The notes beneath the pieces were generated by a model. The model was not told where the DNA came from. It made no database searches and saw only the letters and a program-made list of their open reading frames with translations. The position numbers were made by a program, and so were the translations under genes. A stretch of DNA of 64,000 bases from Limnohabitans sp. G3-2 (GTDB lineage Bacteria > Pseudomonadota > Gammaproteobacteria > Burkholderiales > Burkholderiaceae_C), in the NCBI RefSeq assembly GCF_002778275.1, contig NZ_NESG01000003.1:1-64000 (forward strand), given 5' to 3'. The first letter of the stretch is position 1, and every line of letters starts with the position of its first letter. Of the stretch, positions 33,050-41,051 are shown one piece after another.

Positions 33050-34261
33050 TCAGGCCGGTTGGCGCGCAGCACGCAGCTTGACCGAGAAGTCACGCAAGGC
33101 TGCGATGCCGCTTTCCTCTGCGCTGCGGCACCAGGCTTGCAGGTCGGCGGCCAACTGCTCGCGTGAGTGCGAGGTGTTGAGCCAGATTTGGCTCAGCTCT
33201 TCACGCATCTGCACCATTTTGTCGAGCACCGGGCTGGCCGCTCGGGCCAATTGGAGTTGCGCCTGCGCAGCGGCCGGCACTTTGGCAGCGTCGCGGTGCA
33301 ACCATCTCTTGGCGGTTTGCACCGCATCGGCGTCGAGTTTGAGTTTGCCGGCTTCTTCTTGCATCACGGTGCGCACATGGCGTGCGTAACCCGCCATCAC
33401 TTCATAACGGTTGGCGATGAGGGCTTCCAGCGTCTTCTCGTCGGCCACAGGGCGGATGTCGCCATAGGCCAAGCGGGGCGGCGTTTTCTTGACGGTGGCC
33501 AGACCCATGGTTTCGAGGACACGGATGTACAGCCAACCGATGTCGAACTCGTAAGGCTTGACCGACAACTTGGCCGATGTGGGGTAGGTGTGGTGGTTGT
33601 TGTGCAACTCTTCACCACCGATCAGGATGCCCCAAGGCGAGATGTTGGTGCTGGCGTCGTGCGCCTCAAAGTTGCGGTAACCCCAGTAGTGGGCTGCACC
33701 GTTGATGATGCCCGCAGCCGTGATCGGGATCCAGGCCATTTGCACAGCCCAGACGGTCAGACCGATGAAGCCAAACAGCGCCACATCGATGATCAACATC
33801 AGGGCCACACCTTGCCAGGAAAAGCGGGTGTACAGGTTGCGCTCGATCCAGTCATCGGGCGTGCCATGGCCATAGCGCTGCAGGGTTTCCTTGTTCTTGG
33901 ATTCCTTGCGGTAAAGCTCGGCGCCCGTGAACAGCACGGTTTTGATGCCGTGCACATGGGGGCTGTGGGGGTCTTCGGCCTGCTCGCACTTGGCGTGGTG
34001 TTTGCGGTGGATGGCCGCCCACTCTTTGGTCACCTGACCGGTGGTCAACCACAGCCAAAAACGGAAAAAGTGCGAAGGAATGGCGTGCAGGTCCAAAGCA
34101 CGGTGGGCTTGGTGGCGGTGCAGAAAAATCGTGACGCTGGCAATGGTGATGTGGGTCAAGCCCAAGGTGATCAACACCATCTGCCACCAAGAAAAGTCGA
34201 ACAAGCCGTGGCCCATCCACTGGATGAGCGCATCCAAAAAAGCCCAATCAGGCAAGAACAT
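33050..34261 (-). CDS. Membrane acyl-CoA/fatty acid desaturase
   Basis: 403 residues. Three histidine boxes bind the di-iron centre: HRHQAHR (near 48), HRKHHAK (near 85) and EELHNNHHTYP (near 218). Two pairs of membrane helices surround them (MVLITLGLTHITIASVTIFL; GVALMLIIDVALFGFIGLTV). A C-terminal hydrophilic domain of about 130 residues (280-403) follows the core, longer than the minimal desaturase. It introduces a double bond (probably delta-9) into acyl chains for membrane fluidity; regioselectivity is inferred. It stands alone on its strand between two terminators. Confidence 0.92.
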   Translation of the reverse strand: MFLPDWAFLDALIQWMGHGLFDFSWWQMVLITLGLTHITIASVTIFLHRHQAHRALDLHAIPSHFFRFWLWLTTGQVTKEWAAIHRKHHAKCEQAEDPHSPHVHGIKTVLFTGAELYRKESKNKETLQRYGHGTPDDWIERNLYTRFSWQGVALMLIIDVALFGFIGLTVWAVQMAWIPITAAGIINGAAHYWGYRNFEAHDASTNISPWGILIGGEELHNNHHTYPTSAKLSVKPYEFDIGWLYIRVLETMGLATVKKTPPRLAYGDIRPVADEKTLEALIANRYEVMAGYARHVRTVMQEEAGKLKLDADAVQTAKRWLHRDAAKVPAAAQAQLQLARAASPVLDKMVQMREELSQIWLNTSHSREQLAADLQAWCRSAEESGIAALRDFSVKLRAARQPA

Positions 34262-34375
34262 GAGTTTGTCTTTCTACGAACGCCTTATTTCAGGCCATCG
34301 TTCAATTTTAAGTTTTTCAGCCGACAAAGGACAGCTGAGATTCACGTGCGCCCACCCAAAAGCAATCCATAACCA

Positions 34376-35674
34376 TTACTTTTTGACCCACACGGCCGCA
34401 AAAAAACCGTCTGTGGCATGTCGGTGGGGCCAGAGCCGGAGGAAAGCGCCTTCCGACGGGGCATCACTTGGGGGCTCACCCACTGGCGCGGGGGAGCACA
34501 AACTGGCCGCATTCGGCACTTTCAGGCGGTCCAGCTCTTGTGCCACATTCAGCGGCACAAAGTCCGGGTTGGCGGCGCTGAAGGCTTGCGCGATCCGCTC
34601 GTTTTCTTCGGGCAACACGCTGCAGGTGGCATACACCAAACGGCCGCCCGACTTGACCATGCGCGAGGCGCTTTGCAAGATGGCTTGCTGCTTTTCGGTC
34701 AACTCTTGCATCGCTTGGGGCTTTTGCCGCCACTTCAAATCCGGGTTGCGCCGCAGGGTGCCCAGGCCCGAGCAAGGCGCGTCGACCAACACACGGTCGA
34801 TCTTGCCCGACAGGCGTTTCACGCGCTCATCGCGCTCGTGCGCAATGGCCGCCGGGTGCACATTGGACAAGCCGCTGCGGGCCATGCGGGGTTTGAGGGC
34901 ATCCAGGCGGTGGCCAGAGACGTCGAAAGCGTACAAACGGCCTGTGCTGCGCATGGCCGCGCCCAGCGCCAGCGTTTTACCGCCCGCGCCAGCGCAAAAG
35001 TCCACCACCATCTCACCCCGGTGGGCATCCACCAGCAAGGCGAGCAACTGCGAGCCTTCGTCCTGCACCTCGATGGCGCCGCGGGTGAAAGCGTCGGTCT
35101 TTTGCAAAGCGGGTTTGCCTTGCAAGCGCAGGCCCCAAGGCGAATAAGGCGTGGGCTCGGAGGCGATGCCCGCTTGGGCCAGCTCTTTTTGGATGTCGTT
35201 GCGTTTGGCCTGAAACAGGTTGACGCGCAAATCCAGCGTGCCCGCTTGCTGGAGGTTCTCGGCCAAGGCCCAGAAATCCTCGCCCAGTTGGGCTTGCAGG
35301 GCTTGCGCCATCCACTCGGGCAGGTTGTGGCGGTGCGGGGCCATCAGGGCGTCTGCGGGAATGGCATCGCAAGTGGCCAGCCATTTCTTCTCGGTGTCGT
35401 TGAGGGCCGAGGTCAGAAAATCGCGCGGGCCGAAAAACCCCAAAATGGCCAGCTTGCGCTCTTTGGGGCCGGAGCCCGAACGGGCCAGCTGCTCAAACAG
35501 GAGTTTTTTGCGCAGCACCGCAAAAGCGGTTTCGGCCAGGGTGGCACGCTCGCGGGGGCCCAAGGCGCGGTGTTCGCGGAAGTAGCGCGAGACCACCGCG
35601 TCGGCGGGGTGTTCAAATTGGAGGACCAGCCTGACCAGATCGGCGCAGGCGTCTAAAAGGGCTTTTGGATGCAT
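34376..35674 (-). CDS. rsmB: 16S rRNA m5C methyltransferase RsmB-like (NOL1/NOP2/Sun family)
   Basis: 432 residues. The N-terminal NusB-like helical domain (1-140) is followed by the RsmB/Sun methyltransferase. SAM motif I VVDFCAGAGGKTLAL lies near 240. Motif IV VDAPCSGLGTLRRNPDLKW carries the first catalytic cysteine, and motif VI VYATCSVLPEENERI the second. It methylates cytosine 967 of 16S rRNA in E. coli. Start ATG at 35674; upstream frame continues 30 codons but is not conserved-looking. The fmt gene that often precedes rsmB is absent here. Confidence 0.92.
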   Translation of the reverse strand: MHPKALLDACADLVRLVLQFEHPADAVVSRYFREHRALGPRERATLAETAFAVLRKKLLFEQLARSGSGPKERKLAILGFFGPRDFLTSALNDTEKKWLATCDAIPADALMAPHRHNLPEWMAQALQAQLGEDFWALAENLQQAGTLDLRVNLFQAKRNDIQKELAQAGIASEPTPYSPWGLRLQGKPALQKTDAFTRGAIEVQDEGSQLLALLVDAHRGEMVVDFCAGAGGKTLALGAAMRSTGRLYAFDVSGHRLDALKPRMARSGLSNVHPAAIAHERDERVKRLSGKIDRVLVDAPCSGLGTLRRNPDLKWRQKPQAMQELTEKQQAILQSASRMVKSGGRLVYATCSVLPEENERIAQAFSAANPDFVPLNVAQELDRLKVPNAASLCSPAPVGEPPSDAPSEGAFLRLWPHRHATDGFFAAVWVKK

Positions 35675-35729
35675 AGGGCTGCATTGTCCCATCCCCAGCC
35701 CTGGGTCAGTCACACAGCACAGGAAAGAC

Positions 35730-35966
35730 ATGTCAGAACCATTGCCACCGATGATCGAAACGCCCAAAGGCCTTTACCGCCATTACAAAGGCGGCCAATA
35801 CCGCGTGCTCGGCACCGTTCGCCACAGCGAAGACCTGCAGCCCATGACGCTTTACCAAGCGCTGTATGGCGAACAGGGCCTGTGGGTGAGGCCCGCAGCC
35901 ATGTTTGCCGATGTGGCCGAGTTCAACGGCAAAGTTCAGCCGCGCTTTGCCCGCATTGGCGACTGA
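35730..35966 (+). CDS. DUF1653 family protein
   Basis: 78 residues. The core KGLYRHYKGGQYRVLGTVRH followed by TLYQALYGEQGLWVRP and the C-terminal FARI are the DUF1653 pattern (a small barrel-like domain). Function unknown. AGGAAAG precedes the ATG. It is divergent from rsmB with 55 bases between and is followed by a palindromic repeat that separates it from purN. Confidence 0.85.
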   Translation: MSEPLPPMIETPKGLYRHYKGGQYRVLGTVRHSEDLQPMTLYQALYGEQGLWVRPAAMFADVAEFNGKVQPRFARIGD

Positions 35967-35980
35967 CGAGGGTCTGGCAG

Positions 35981-36045
35981 GTCGCAGGCTTCAGCCCCGA
36001 CAGGCATCGTTGGCCAAAGCCCAAGTCGGGGCTGAAGCCACCGAC
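35981..36045. repeat. Large imperfect palindrome (second REP-like family)
   Basis: GTCGCAGGCTTCAGCCCCGA C (35981-36001) and GTCGGGGCTGAAGCCACCGA C (36025-36045) are 21-bp inverted arms with one mismatch and a 23-base loop. It fills the gap between the convergent genes DUF1653 and purN and ends at the purN stop. Sequence unrelated to the REP copies at 17.4, 21.9 and 39.1 kb, so I treat it as a separate element. Confidence 0.7.
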
Positions 36046-36633
36046 CTACAAAGACAGGCTTTGAAGACATTCAGCCACAGCCCGTGGATAGATCAGGTGC
36101 TCCTGCGTGAGCACGCGCTCGGCCAAGGTTTCCGCCGTGTCGTCGGCCAAAACAGGCACCACCGCCTGCGCCAAGATGGCGCCATGGTCGAGCTCGGCCG
36201 TGACCTGGTGCACCGTGGCCCCGGCAAAACGGCAACCGGCATCGATCGCGCGCTGGTGCGTGTTCAGCCCCGGAAAAGCCGGCAATAGGGACGGGTGGAT
36301 GTTAAGCAATCGCCCCGCGTAATGGGCCACAAAACCGGGCGTCAGGATGCGCATGAAGCCCGCCAAAACAAGCAAGGCGGGCGCGTGCCGATCGATCTCG
36401 GCGATCAGGGCGGCATCAAAATCTTCCCGGCTCGCAAACGACTTGTGGTTCAGCACCGCCGTGGCGATGCCGTTTTCTTGGGCAAAGACCAGGCCTTGGG
36501 CATCGCTGCGGTTGCTCAGCACGGCGGCCACCCGAGCGTTCAGGCGATCGGCCCAACGGCCCTGCTCGGCCGCACGCACGATGGCGGCCATGTTGGAGCC
36601 CGAGCCGGAAATCAGGATGACGATGTTTTTCAT
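36046..36633 (-). CDS. purN: Phosphoribosylglycinamide formyltransferase
   Basis: 195 residues. ISGSGSNMAAIVRAAEQG binds the phosphoribosyl part. NIHPSLLPAFPGLNTH carries the catalytic asparagine and histidine, and GATVHQVTAELDHG the catalytic aspartate region. It adds a formyl group from 10-formyl-THF to GAR in purine synthesis. ATG at 36633 follows AGGGGATAA-like sequence; upstream in-frame sequence is not conserved. Divergent from the acyl-CoA dehydrogenase pair. Confidence 0.97.
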   Translation of the reverse strand: MKNIVILISGSGSNMAAIVRAAEQGRWADRLNARVAAVLSNRSDAQGLVFAQENGIATAVLNHKSFASREDFDAALIAEIDRHAPALLVLAGFMRILTPGFVAHYAGRLLNIHPSLLPAFPGLNTHQRAIDAGCRFAGATVHQVTAELDHGAILAQAVVPVLADDTAETLAERVLTQEHLIYPRAVAECLQSLSL

Positions 36634-36752
36634 GAAGGGGAGAATTATCCCCTGCGCCAGCTTGCAAGCCGGTGTTTTGTCGCCCCAAGGACAGGGGCTG
36701 GCGGCCTGCGCGTGATAAAAAGCACGACCGTTTGATTTTGAGAGAACACCCC

Positions 36753-37934
36753 ATGGATTTGGCATTCACCCCCGACGAACTCGCGTTCCGCGACGAGATC
36801 CGCACCTGGGTCAAGGACAACTTGCCCGCTGACATTTCACAAAAAGTGCACAGTGCCATGCGCCTGACACGCGAAGACATGCAGCGCTGGGCCAAGATTT
36901 TGGGCAAAAAAGGCTGGTTGGGTTGGGGCTGGCCCACGCAGTTTGGCGGCCCCGGCTGGACTGCCGTGCAAAAGCATTTGTTTGAAGAAGAGTGCGCCCT
37001 GGCCGGTGCGCCCCGTGTCGTGCCCTTTGGCCCCGTGATGGTGGCCCCGGTGATCATGGCGTTCGGCAATGCCGAGCAGCAGCAGCGCTTTTTGCCGGGC
37101 ATCGCCAGCGGCGAAGTCTGGTGGAGCCAGGGCTACAGCGAGCCGGGCTCGGGCTCGGACTTGGCGTCACTCAAAACCCGCGCTGAGCGCGTGGGCGACA
37201 AATACATTGTCAATGGCCAAAAAACCTGGACGACCTTGGGCCAATACGGCGAGTGGATCTTCTGCCTGGTGCGCACCAGCACCGAGGGCAAGCCCCAAAC
37301 CGGCATTTCCTTCCTTTTGATCGACATGAAGTCGCCCGGCATCACCGTGCGCCCCATCAAGCTGCTGGACGGCGAGTGCGAAGTCAACGAAGTCTGGTTT
37401 GACAACGTCGAAGTGCCCGCTGAGAACCTGATCGGTGAAGAGAACAAGGGCTGGAACTACGCCAAGCACCTGTTGGCCCACGAGCGCACCAACATCGCCG
37501 ACGTGAACCGCGCCAAACGTGAGTTGGAGCGTTTGAAGCGCATCGCCAAAGCCGAGGGCGTGTACGACGACATGCGTTTCCGTGACGAAATCGCCAAGCT
37601 CGAAGTGGACATCGTGGCGCTGGAGATGCTGGTGCTGCGTGTCCTGTCGGCCGAAAAATCTGGCAAGAATTCGCTCGACATCGCCGGTCTGTTGAAGATC
37701 AAGGGCAGCGAAATCCAGCAGCGCTACACCGAACTGATGATGCAAGCCGCAGGCCCCTTTGCCCTGCCCTTCATCTTCGAAGCCATGGACGCGGGCTGGC
37801 AAGGCAACTTCCCCGGCGGCGTGGTGGCCAACGCGCCCCTGGCTGCCAACTACTTCAACATGCGCAAGACCACCATTTACGGCGGCAGCAACGAAGTGCA
37901 ACGCAACATCGTCGCTCAGACAGTTCTGGGTTAA
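36753..37934 (+). CDS. Acyl-CoA dehydrogenase, subunit 1 (PimC-like)
   Basis: 393 residues. The acyl-CoA dehydrogenase pattern is clear: GYSEPGSGSDLASLKTRAER contacts FAD and substrate near 127, and IYGGSNEVQRNIVAQTVLG forms the C-terminus. WGWPTQFGG and EENKGWNYAKHLLAHERTN are typical of the large-subunit type. It pairs with the next gene 10 bases downstream, so they may form a heteromeric enzyme such as pimeloyl-CoA dehydrogenase (large/small subunits), a resemblance by pairing rather than a proven substrate. FAD-dependent alpha,beta-oxidation in the cytoplasm. Confidence 0.92.
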   Translation: MDLAFTPDELAFRDEIRTWVKDNLPADISQKVHSAMRLTREDMQRWAKILGKKGWLGWGWPTQFGGPGWTAVQKHLFEEECALAGAPRVVPFGPVMVAPVIMAFGNAEQQQRFLPGIASGEVWWSQGYSEPGSGSDLASLKTRAERVGDKYIVNGQKTWTTLGQYGEWIFCLVRTSTEGKPQTGISFLLIDMKSPGITVRPIKLLDGECEVNEVWFDNVEVPAENLIGEENKGWNYAKHLLAHERTNIADVNRAKRELERLKRIAKAEGVYDDMRFRDEIAKLEVDIVALEMLVLRVLSAEKSGKNSLDIAGLLKIKGSEIQQRYTELMMQAAGPFALPFIFEAMDAGWQGNFPGGVVANAPLAANYFNMRKTTIYGGSNEVQRNIVAQTVLG

Positions 37935-37944
37935 GGAGACACAC

Positions 37945-39060
37945 ATGGATTTCGATTTTTCTGACGACCAAGAACAACTGCGTGACGCGGTGCGCAAATG
38001 GGTGGACAAGGGCTATGACTTTGACCGCCGCCGCGCCATCGTGGCCGCAGGCGGGTTTGACCGCGCCGCTTATGGCGAAATAGCCGAGTTGGGCCTGACC
38101 GGCCTGTACGTGAGCGAAGACCACGGCGGTATGGGCATGGGCCCCACCGAAGCCATGGTGACCATGGAAGAGCTCGGCCGCGGCATCGTGCTCGAACCTC
38201 TGACCCAGACCCTGATCTGCAGCGCCACACTGCAAACCCACGCCCCGGCAGCCCTGCAAGCGGCCTGGTTGCCCCGCATGGCTGCAGGCGAAGCCATCGT
38301 GGTGCTGGCGCAGCAAGAACGCGGTGCCCGTTACCAACTCAACCGCTGCGCCGCCCAGGCCAGCGAATCCGGTGGCGCATGGACCGTCAGCGGCACCAAG
38401 AGCCTGGTCGCCGTGGGCGACCAGGCCGACGCCTTTGTGGTGCCCGCCACCGTGAACGGCCAGATGGCTTTGTTCTTGGTCGAGCGCAGCGCCAGCGGCG
38501 TGAGCACGCAGGCCTACATCACGCAAGACGGCTCGAGAGCCGCCGAAGTGGTGCTGAACCAAGCCGCAGCCCAGCTGATCACCCTGAACGGCCTGAGCGC
38601 TTTGGAAGAAGCGGTGGACATTGGCATCGCTTGCACGTGCGCCGAAGCCGTTGGCGTGATGGACAAAACCCTGGCCATCACCGTGGACTACATGAACACG
38701 CGCAAGCAGTTCGGTGTGAACATCGCCAGCTTCCAGGCCCTGCGCCACCGCGTGGCCGACATGAAGATGCAACTGGAGCTGGGCCGCTCGATGAGCTATT
38801 ACGCCAGCCTCAAATTGCACGCGCCCGCCGACGAGCGCCGCCGGGCGCTGGCCCGCGCCAAGTACCAGCTGGGCGTGTCCATGCGTTTCATCGGCCAGCA
38901 AGCGGTGCAACTGCATGGCGGCATCGCTGTGACCGACGAGTACATCGCCAGCCACTACTTCAAGAAATTGACGCAGCTGGACATGACCTTTGGCGACACC
39001 TTGCACCAGCTGGGCGAAGTGTCGGCCCGCATGCAAGAAACAGCGGGTGTGTTCGCCTGA
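37945..39060 (+). CDS. Acyl-CoA dehydrogenase, subunit 2 (PimD-like)
   Basis: 371 residues, begins MDFDFSDDQEQLRDAVRKWV. The middle region GGAWTVSGTKSLVAVGDQAD is the FAD/substrate barrel, and TRKQFGVNIASFQALRHRVADM the C-terminal helix domain. The usual C-terminal GGxNE(V/I)xR segment seen in subunit 1 is replaced by HGGIAVTDEYIASHYFKKL, so its catalytic base may differ. Closely coupled to the upstream gene with AAGGAGA before the ATG. The pair's substrate is unknown. Confidence 0.9.
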   Translation: MDFDFSDDQEQLRDAVRKWVDKGYDFDRRRAIVAAGGFDRAAYGEIAELGLTGLYVSEDHGGMGMGPTEAMVTMEELGRGIVLEPLTQTLICSATLQTHAPAALQAAWLPRMAAGEAIVVLAQQERGARYQLNRCAAQASESGGAWTVSGTKSLVAVGDQADAFVVPATVNGQMALFLVERSASGVSTQAYITQDGSRAAEVVLNQAAAQLITLNGLSALEEAVDIGIACTCAEAVGVMDKTLAITVDYMNTRKQFGVNIASFQALRHRVADMKMQLELGRSMSYYASLKLHAPADERRRALARAKYQLGVSMRFIGQQAVQLHGGIAVTDEYIASHYFKKLTQLDMTFGDTLHQLGEVSARMQETAGVFA

Positions 39061-39084
39061 GTTCCACGCCAGGCCTTCGCTTTT

Positions 39085-39162
39085 TGTGGGCGGCGGCCCC
39101 TGCCGCCGAATGCACACGGGATCGCGTGCAAACCTTCGCGAGCAGGGGCTCGCTCCCACAAA
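39085..39162. repeat. REP-like palindromic repeat, copy 3
   Basis: TGTGGGCGGCGGCCCCTGCC with GCCGAAT, then TTCGCGAGCAGGGGCT with CGCTCCCACAA. Same orientation as copy 2. It lies between the acyl-CoA dehydrogenase (plus) and the converging LigE-like gene (minus), and its right end is continuous with a 30-bp tandem array. Confidence 0.85.
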
Positions 39163-39269
39163 AGCATTCCGCTTCAGCCAGGTTTCCAAAAGAGCAATAC
39201 GCTTTGTCTAGGCTCCCACATGGGCACTGCGCTTTGGCTAGGCTCCCACAAGCGCACTGCGCTTTGTCT
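39150..39269 (+). repeat. Four 30-bp tandem repeats derived from the REP tail
   Basis: Units begin at 39150, 39180, 39210 and 39240, each exactly 30 bases. The last two are the most alike (AGGCTCCCACAnGnGCACTG then CGCTTTGnCT). Unit 1 is GCTCGCTCCCACAAAAGCAT, the end of REP copy 3, and unit 2 is the most diverged. No coding capacity is evident. Confidence 0.8.
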
Positions 39270-39274
39270 CGGCT

Positions 39275-40177
39275 TTACTCCGCCTCGTGCACGCGCAAAA
39301 AAGAGGCAAAACGCGGCAAACCCGAGGGTGTGCGCTCGCGGTAGCGGTAAGTGACCCAGGCCCCCACGGGCGGCGGATGGCGGCGCTGGGCATCCTTCAA
39401 GCCAGCGCCCAAGGCGAAGCGCTGACCCGAAGGCATTTGCACCCACAAGGCCCCTGTTTGGCCCTTCAATCGCCCTTTTCCCGCCTGGTGCCCCACCACC
39501 AAGCCCTCTTCATCCCAGAAGGGCTTGAGTTTGAACAAGGCATCCGTGCGACCGGGCTGCCACGGGGCATCGGCCCGGTGCAGCATCAGCCCCTCGCCAC
39601 CTTGGCGCACCGTGTCCTTCAACAAGGCATGCAATGCACGGGCGTCTGCCACCTCGCCTTGTTCGACCGGCACCAGCCAAGGGCGCTGCGCCTGGGCCAA
39701 GGTGGACTGCAGGAAAGCCACCCGCTGCGCGAACGGCGCCCCATGCCCTGGGGCGTCAAAAACCAGGTACTTCACCGCTTGCCAGGCCTGCTCATCGGCT
39801 TGGGTCTGGCGCACCACGCCCGAAAGCCGGTCAAATGCCCCGCGCCCCATCCACAACTCACCGTCAAGTCCCACCCGAGGCAAAGCCGACAAAAACCAAG
39901 CCGGGGCTGCGATCACCCGGCCACTGCGAAAACGCAAGATCTGCCCATCCCAAACGGCCCTGACCCCGTCGAACTTTTCACTCACCCAAAAGCCTTGCGG
40001 TGACCGTCCTGAGGACCAGGGCATCGCCAGCTCTACCCCGATGGGGTCCCCTGGTGGAACGGGCCTCAAGGCTTGCGCCCCCACACGGGGCATCAGCCAA
40101 GGTGAGGCCATCAGCGCCAACACGCTGGCGCGTCGGCTCGGCCCAGGGGTGGGGATGGATGTCAAAGGCTGGGGCAT
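39275..40177 (-). CDS. Secreted ATP-dependent DNA ligase, LigE-like
   Basis: 300 residues. A signal-like N-terminus (MPQPLTSIPTPGPSRR, then ASVLALMASPWLM, cleavage near GAQA) precedes a minimal ligase. The nucleotidyl-transfer lysine is in VSEKFDGVRAVW near 78. Further motifs are GLDGELWMGRG, EGLMLHRAD and LFKLKPFWDEE. An OB-type domain forms the C-terminus. LigE is a periplasmic ligase in Neisseria and Haemophilus linked to DNA uptake or extracellular DNA. ATG at 40177 follows AGGGAG 8 bases upstream. It is followed on the same strand, upstream by 132 bases, by an HNH endonuclease. Signal prediction is by eye. Confidence 0.85.
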   Translation of the reverse strand: MPQPLTSIPTPGPSRRASVLALMASPWLMPRVGAQALRPVPPGDPIGVELAMPWSSGRSPQGFWVSEKFDGVRAVWDGQILRFRSGRVIAAPAWFLSALPRVGLDGELWMGRGAFDRLSGVVRQTQADEQAWQAVKYLVFDAPGHGAPFAQRVAFLQSTLAQAQRPWLVPVEQGEVADARALHALLKDTVRQGGEGLMLHRADAPWQPGRTDALFKLKPFWDEEGLVVGHQAGKGRLKGQTGALWVQMPSGQRFALGAGLKDAQRRHPPPVGAWVTYRYRERTPSGLPRFASFLRVHEAE

Positions 40178-40309
40178 GGCGGGTCTCCCTGAAGGCGCCA
40201 TCACCACCCAATTGCCCGGATTGCAATGGGTTATGGGGCCTTTTGTTTTAAGGGTGCCATGATGCGGCGCTTTGTGCATCCGCGCAAGCCACGGTGCCAA
40301 AGCACCCAC

Positions 40310-40867
40310 TCAGGCCATCAAACGCGAGCTCTTGGGCACATGGGCCATCAAAAAAGCCATCTGGTCGCTCAGGATGCGGCGGTTGCGCAAGATGAAGTCT
40401 TCCCACAAACTGGGGATGTAAGGCGCATACAACAAAGGCATGTTGGCTTGCTCGGGGGTGCGGCTGCTTTTGCGGTGGTTGCAAGAGCGGCAAGCGGTCA
40501 CCACGTTCATCCAGTGGTCAGGGCCTTTTTGGCATACGGGAACAATGTGCTCCCGCGTCAAAACCGATTCATGGAAAGTGCAACCGCAATAGGCGCAGAC
40601 ACAGCGGTCGCGCGCAAACAGCTTGGGGTTGGTCAAGCCCGAACACAAATCAAAGGGGTTGATGCGGGGCACACCTTGGGTGCCGATGATGCTGTTGACG
40701 GCAATCACCGACTGTTGCCCCGTGAGGGCGTTGTGCCCGCCGTGGAACACGGCCACTGGCTGGCCCGCTTCCCAGCGCACCTCGCCAGCAGCGTAGTGGG
40801 TCACCGCCTGCTCCAGTGTGATCCACGACTGGGGCAGCCCTTGGGCTGAGAGTTTCAAGACCTTCAC
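40310..40867 (-). CDS. HNH endonuclease
   Basis: 185 residues. The C-terminal HNH domain has zinc cysteines in CAYCGCTF and ACRSCNHRKSS and the nuclease core LTREHIVPVCQKGPDHWMNV. Such housekeeping HNH proteins are widespread in Burkholderiales; substrate unknown. The GTG at 40867 is chosen because AAGGAG lies 6 bases upstream; the start reads (V)KVLKLSAQGLPQSW. Precedes the LigE-like gene by 132 bases on the same strand. Divergent from ribF. Confidence 0.88.
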   Translation of the reverse strand: MKVLKLSAQGLPQSWITLEQAVTHYAAGEVRWEAGQPVAVFHGGHNALTGQQSVIAVNSIIGTQGVPRINPFDLCSGLTNPKLFARDRCVCAYCGCTFHESVLTREHIVPVCQKGPDHWMNVVTACRSCNHRKSSRTPEQANMPLLYAPYIPSLWEDFILRNRRILSDQMAFLMAHVPKSSRLMA

Positions 40868-41051
40868 ACACGACTCCTTGGCACAGATGCACCGCATGGA
40901 CACGGAAATGGGACTGTCTCGTTCCGGTCAGTCCAGGCGGGGTGCCAAGGCGCTGATGGAGCGGGCTCGGTCACAATATACGCTTGGAATTTCTCAAAAC
41001 CATGACAAGGGCCCCAAGTCCCAAGTCCAGCACACACATTGGCGCCAGCAC

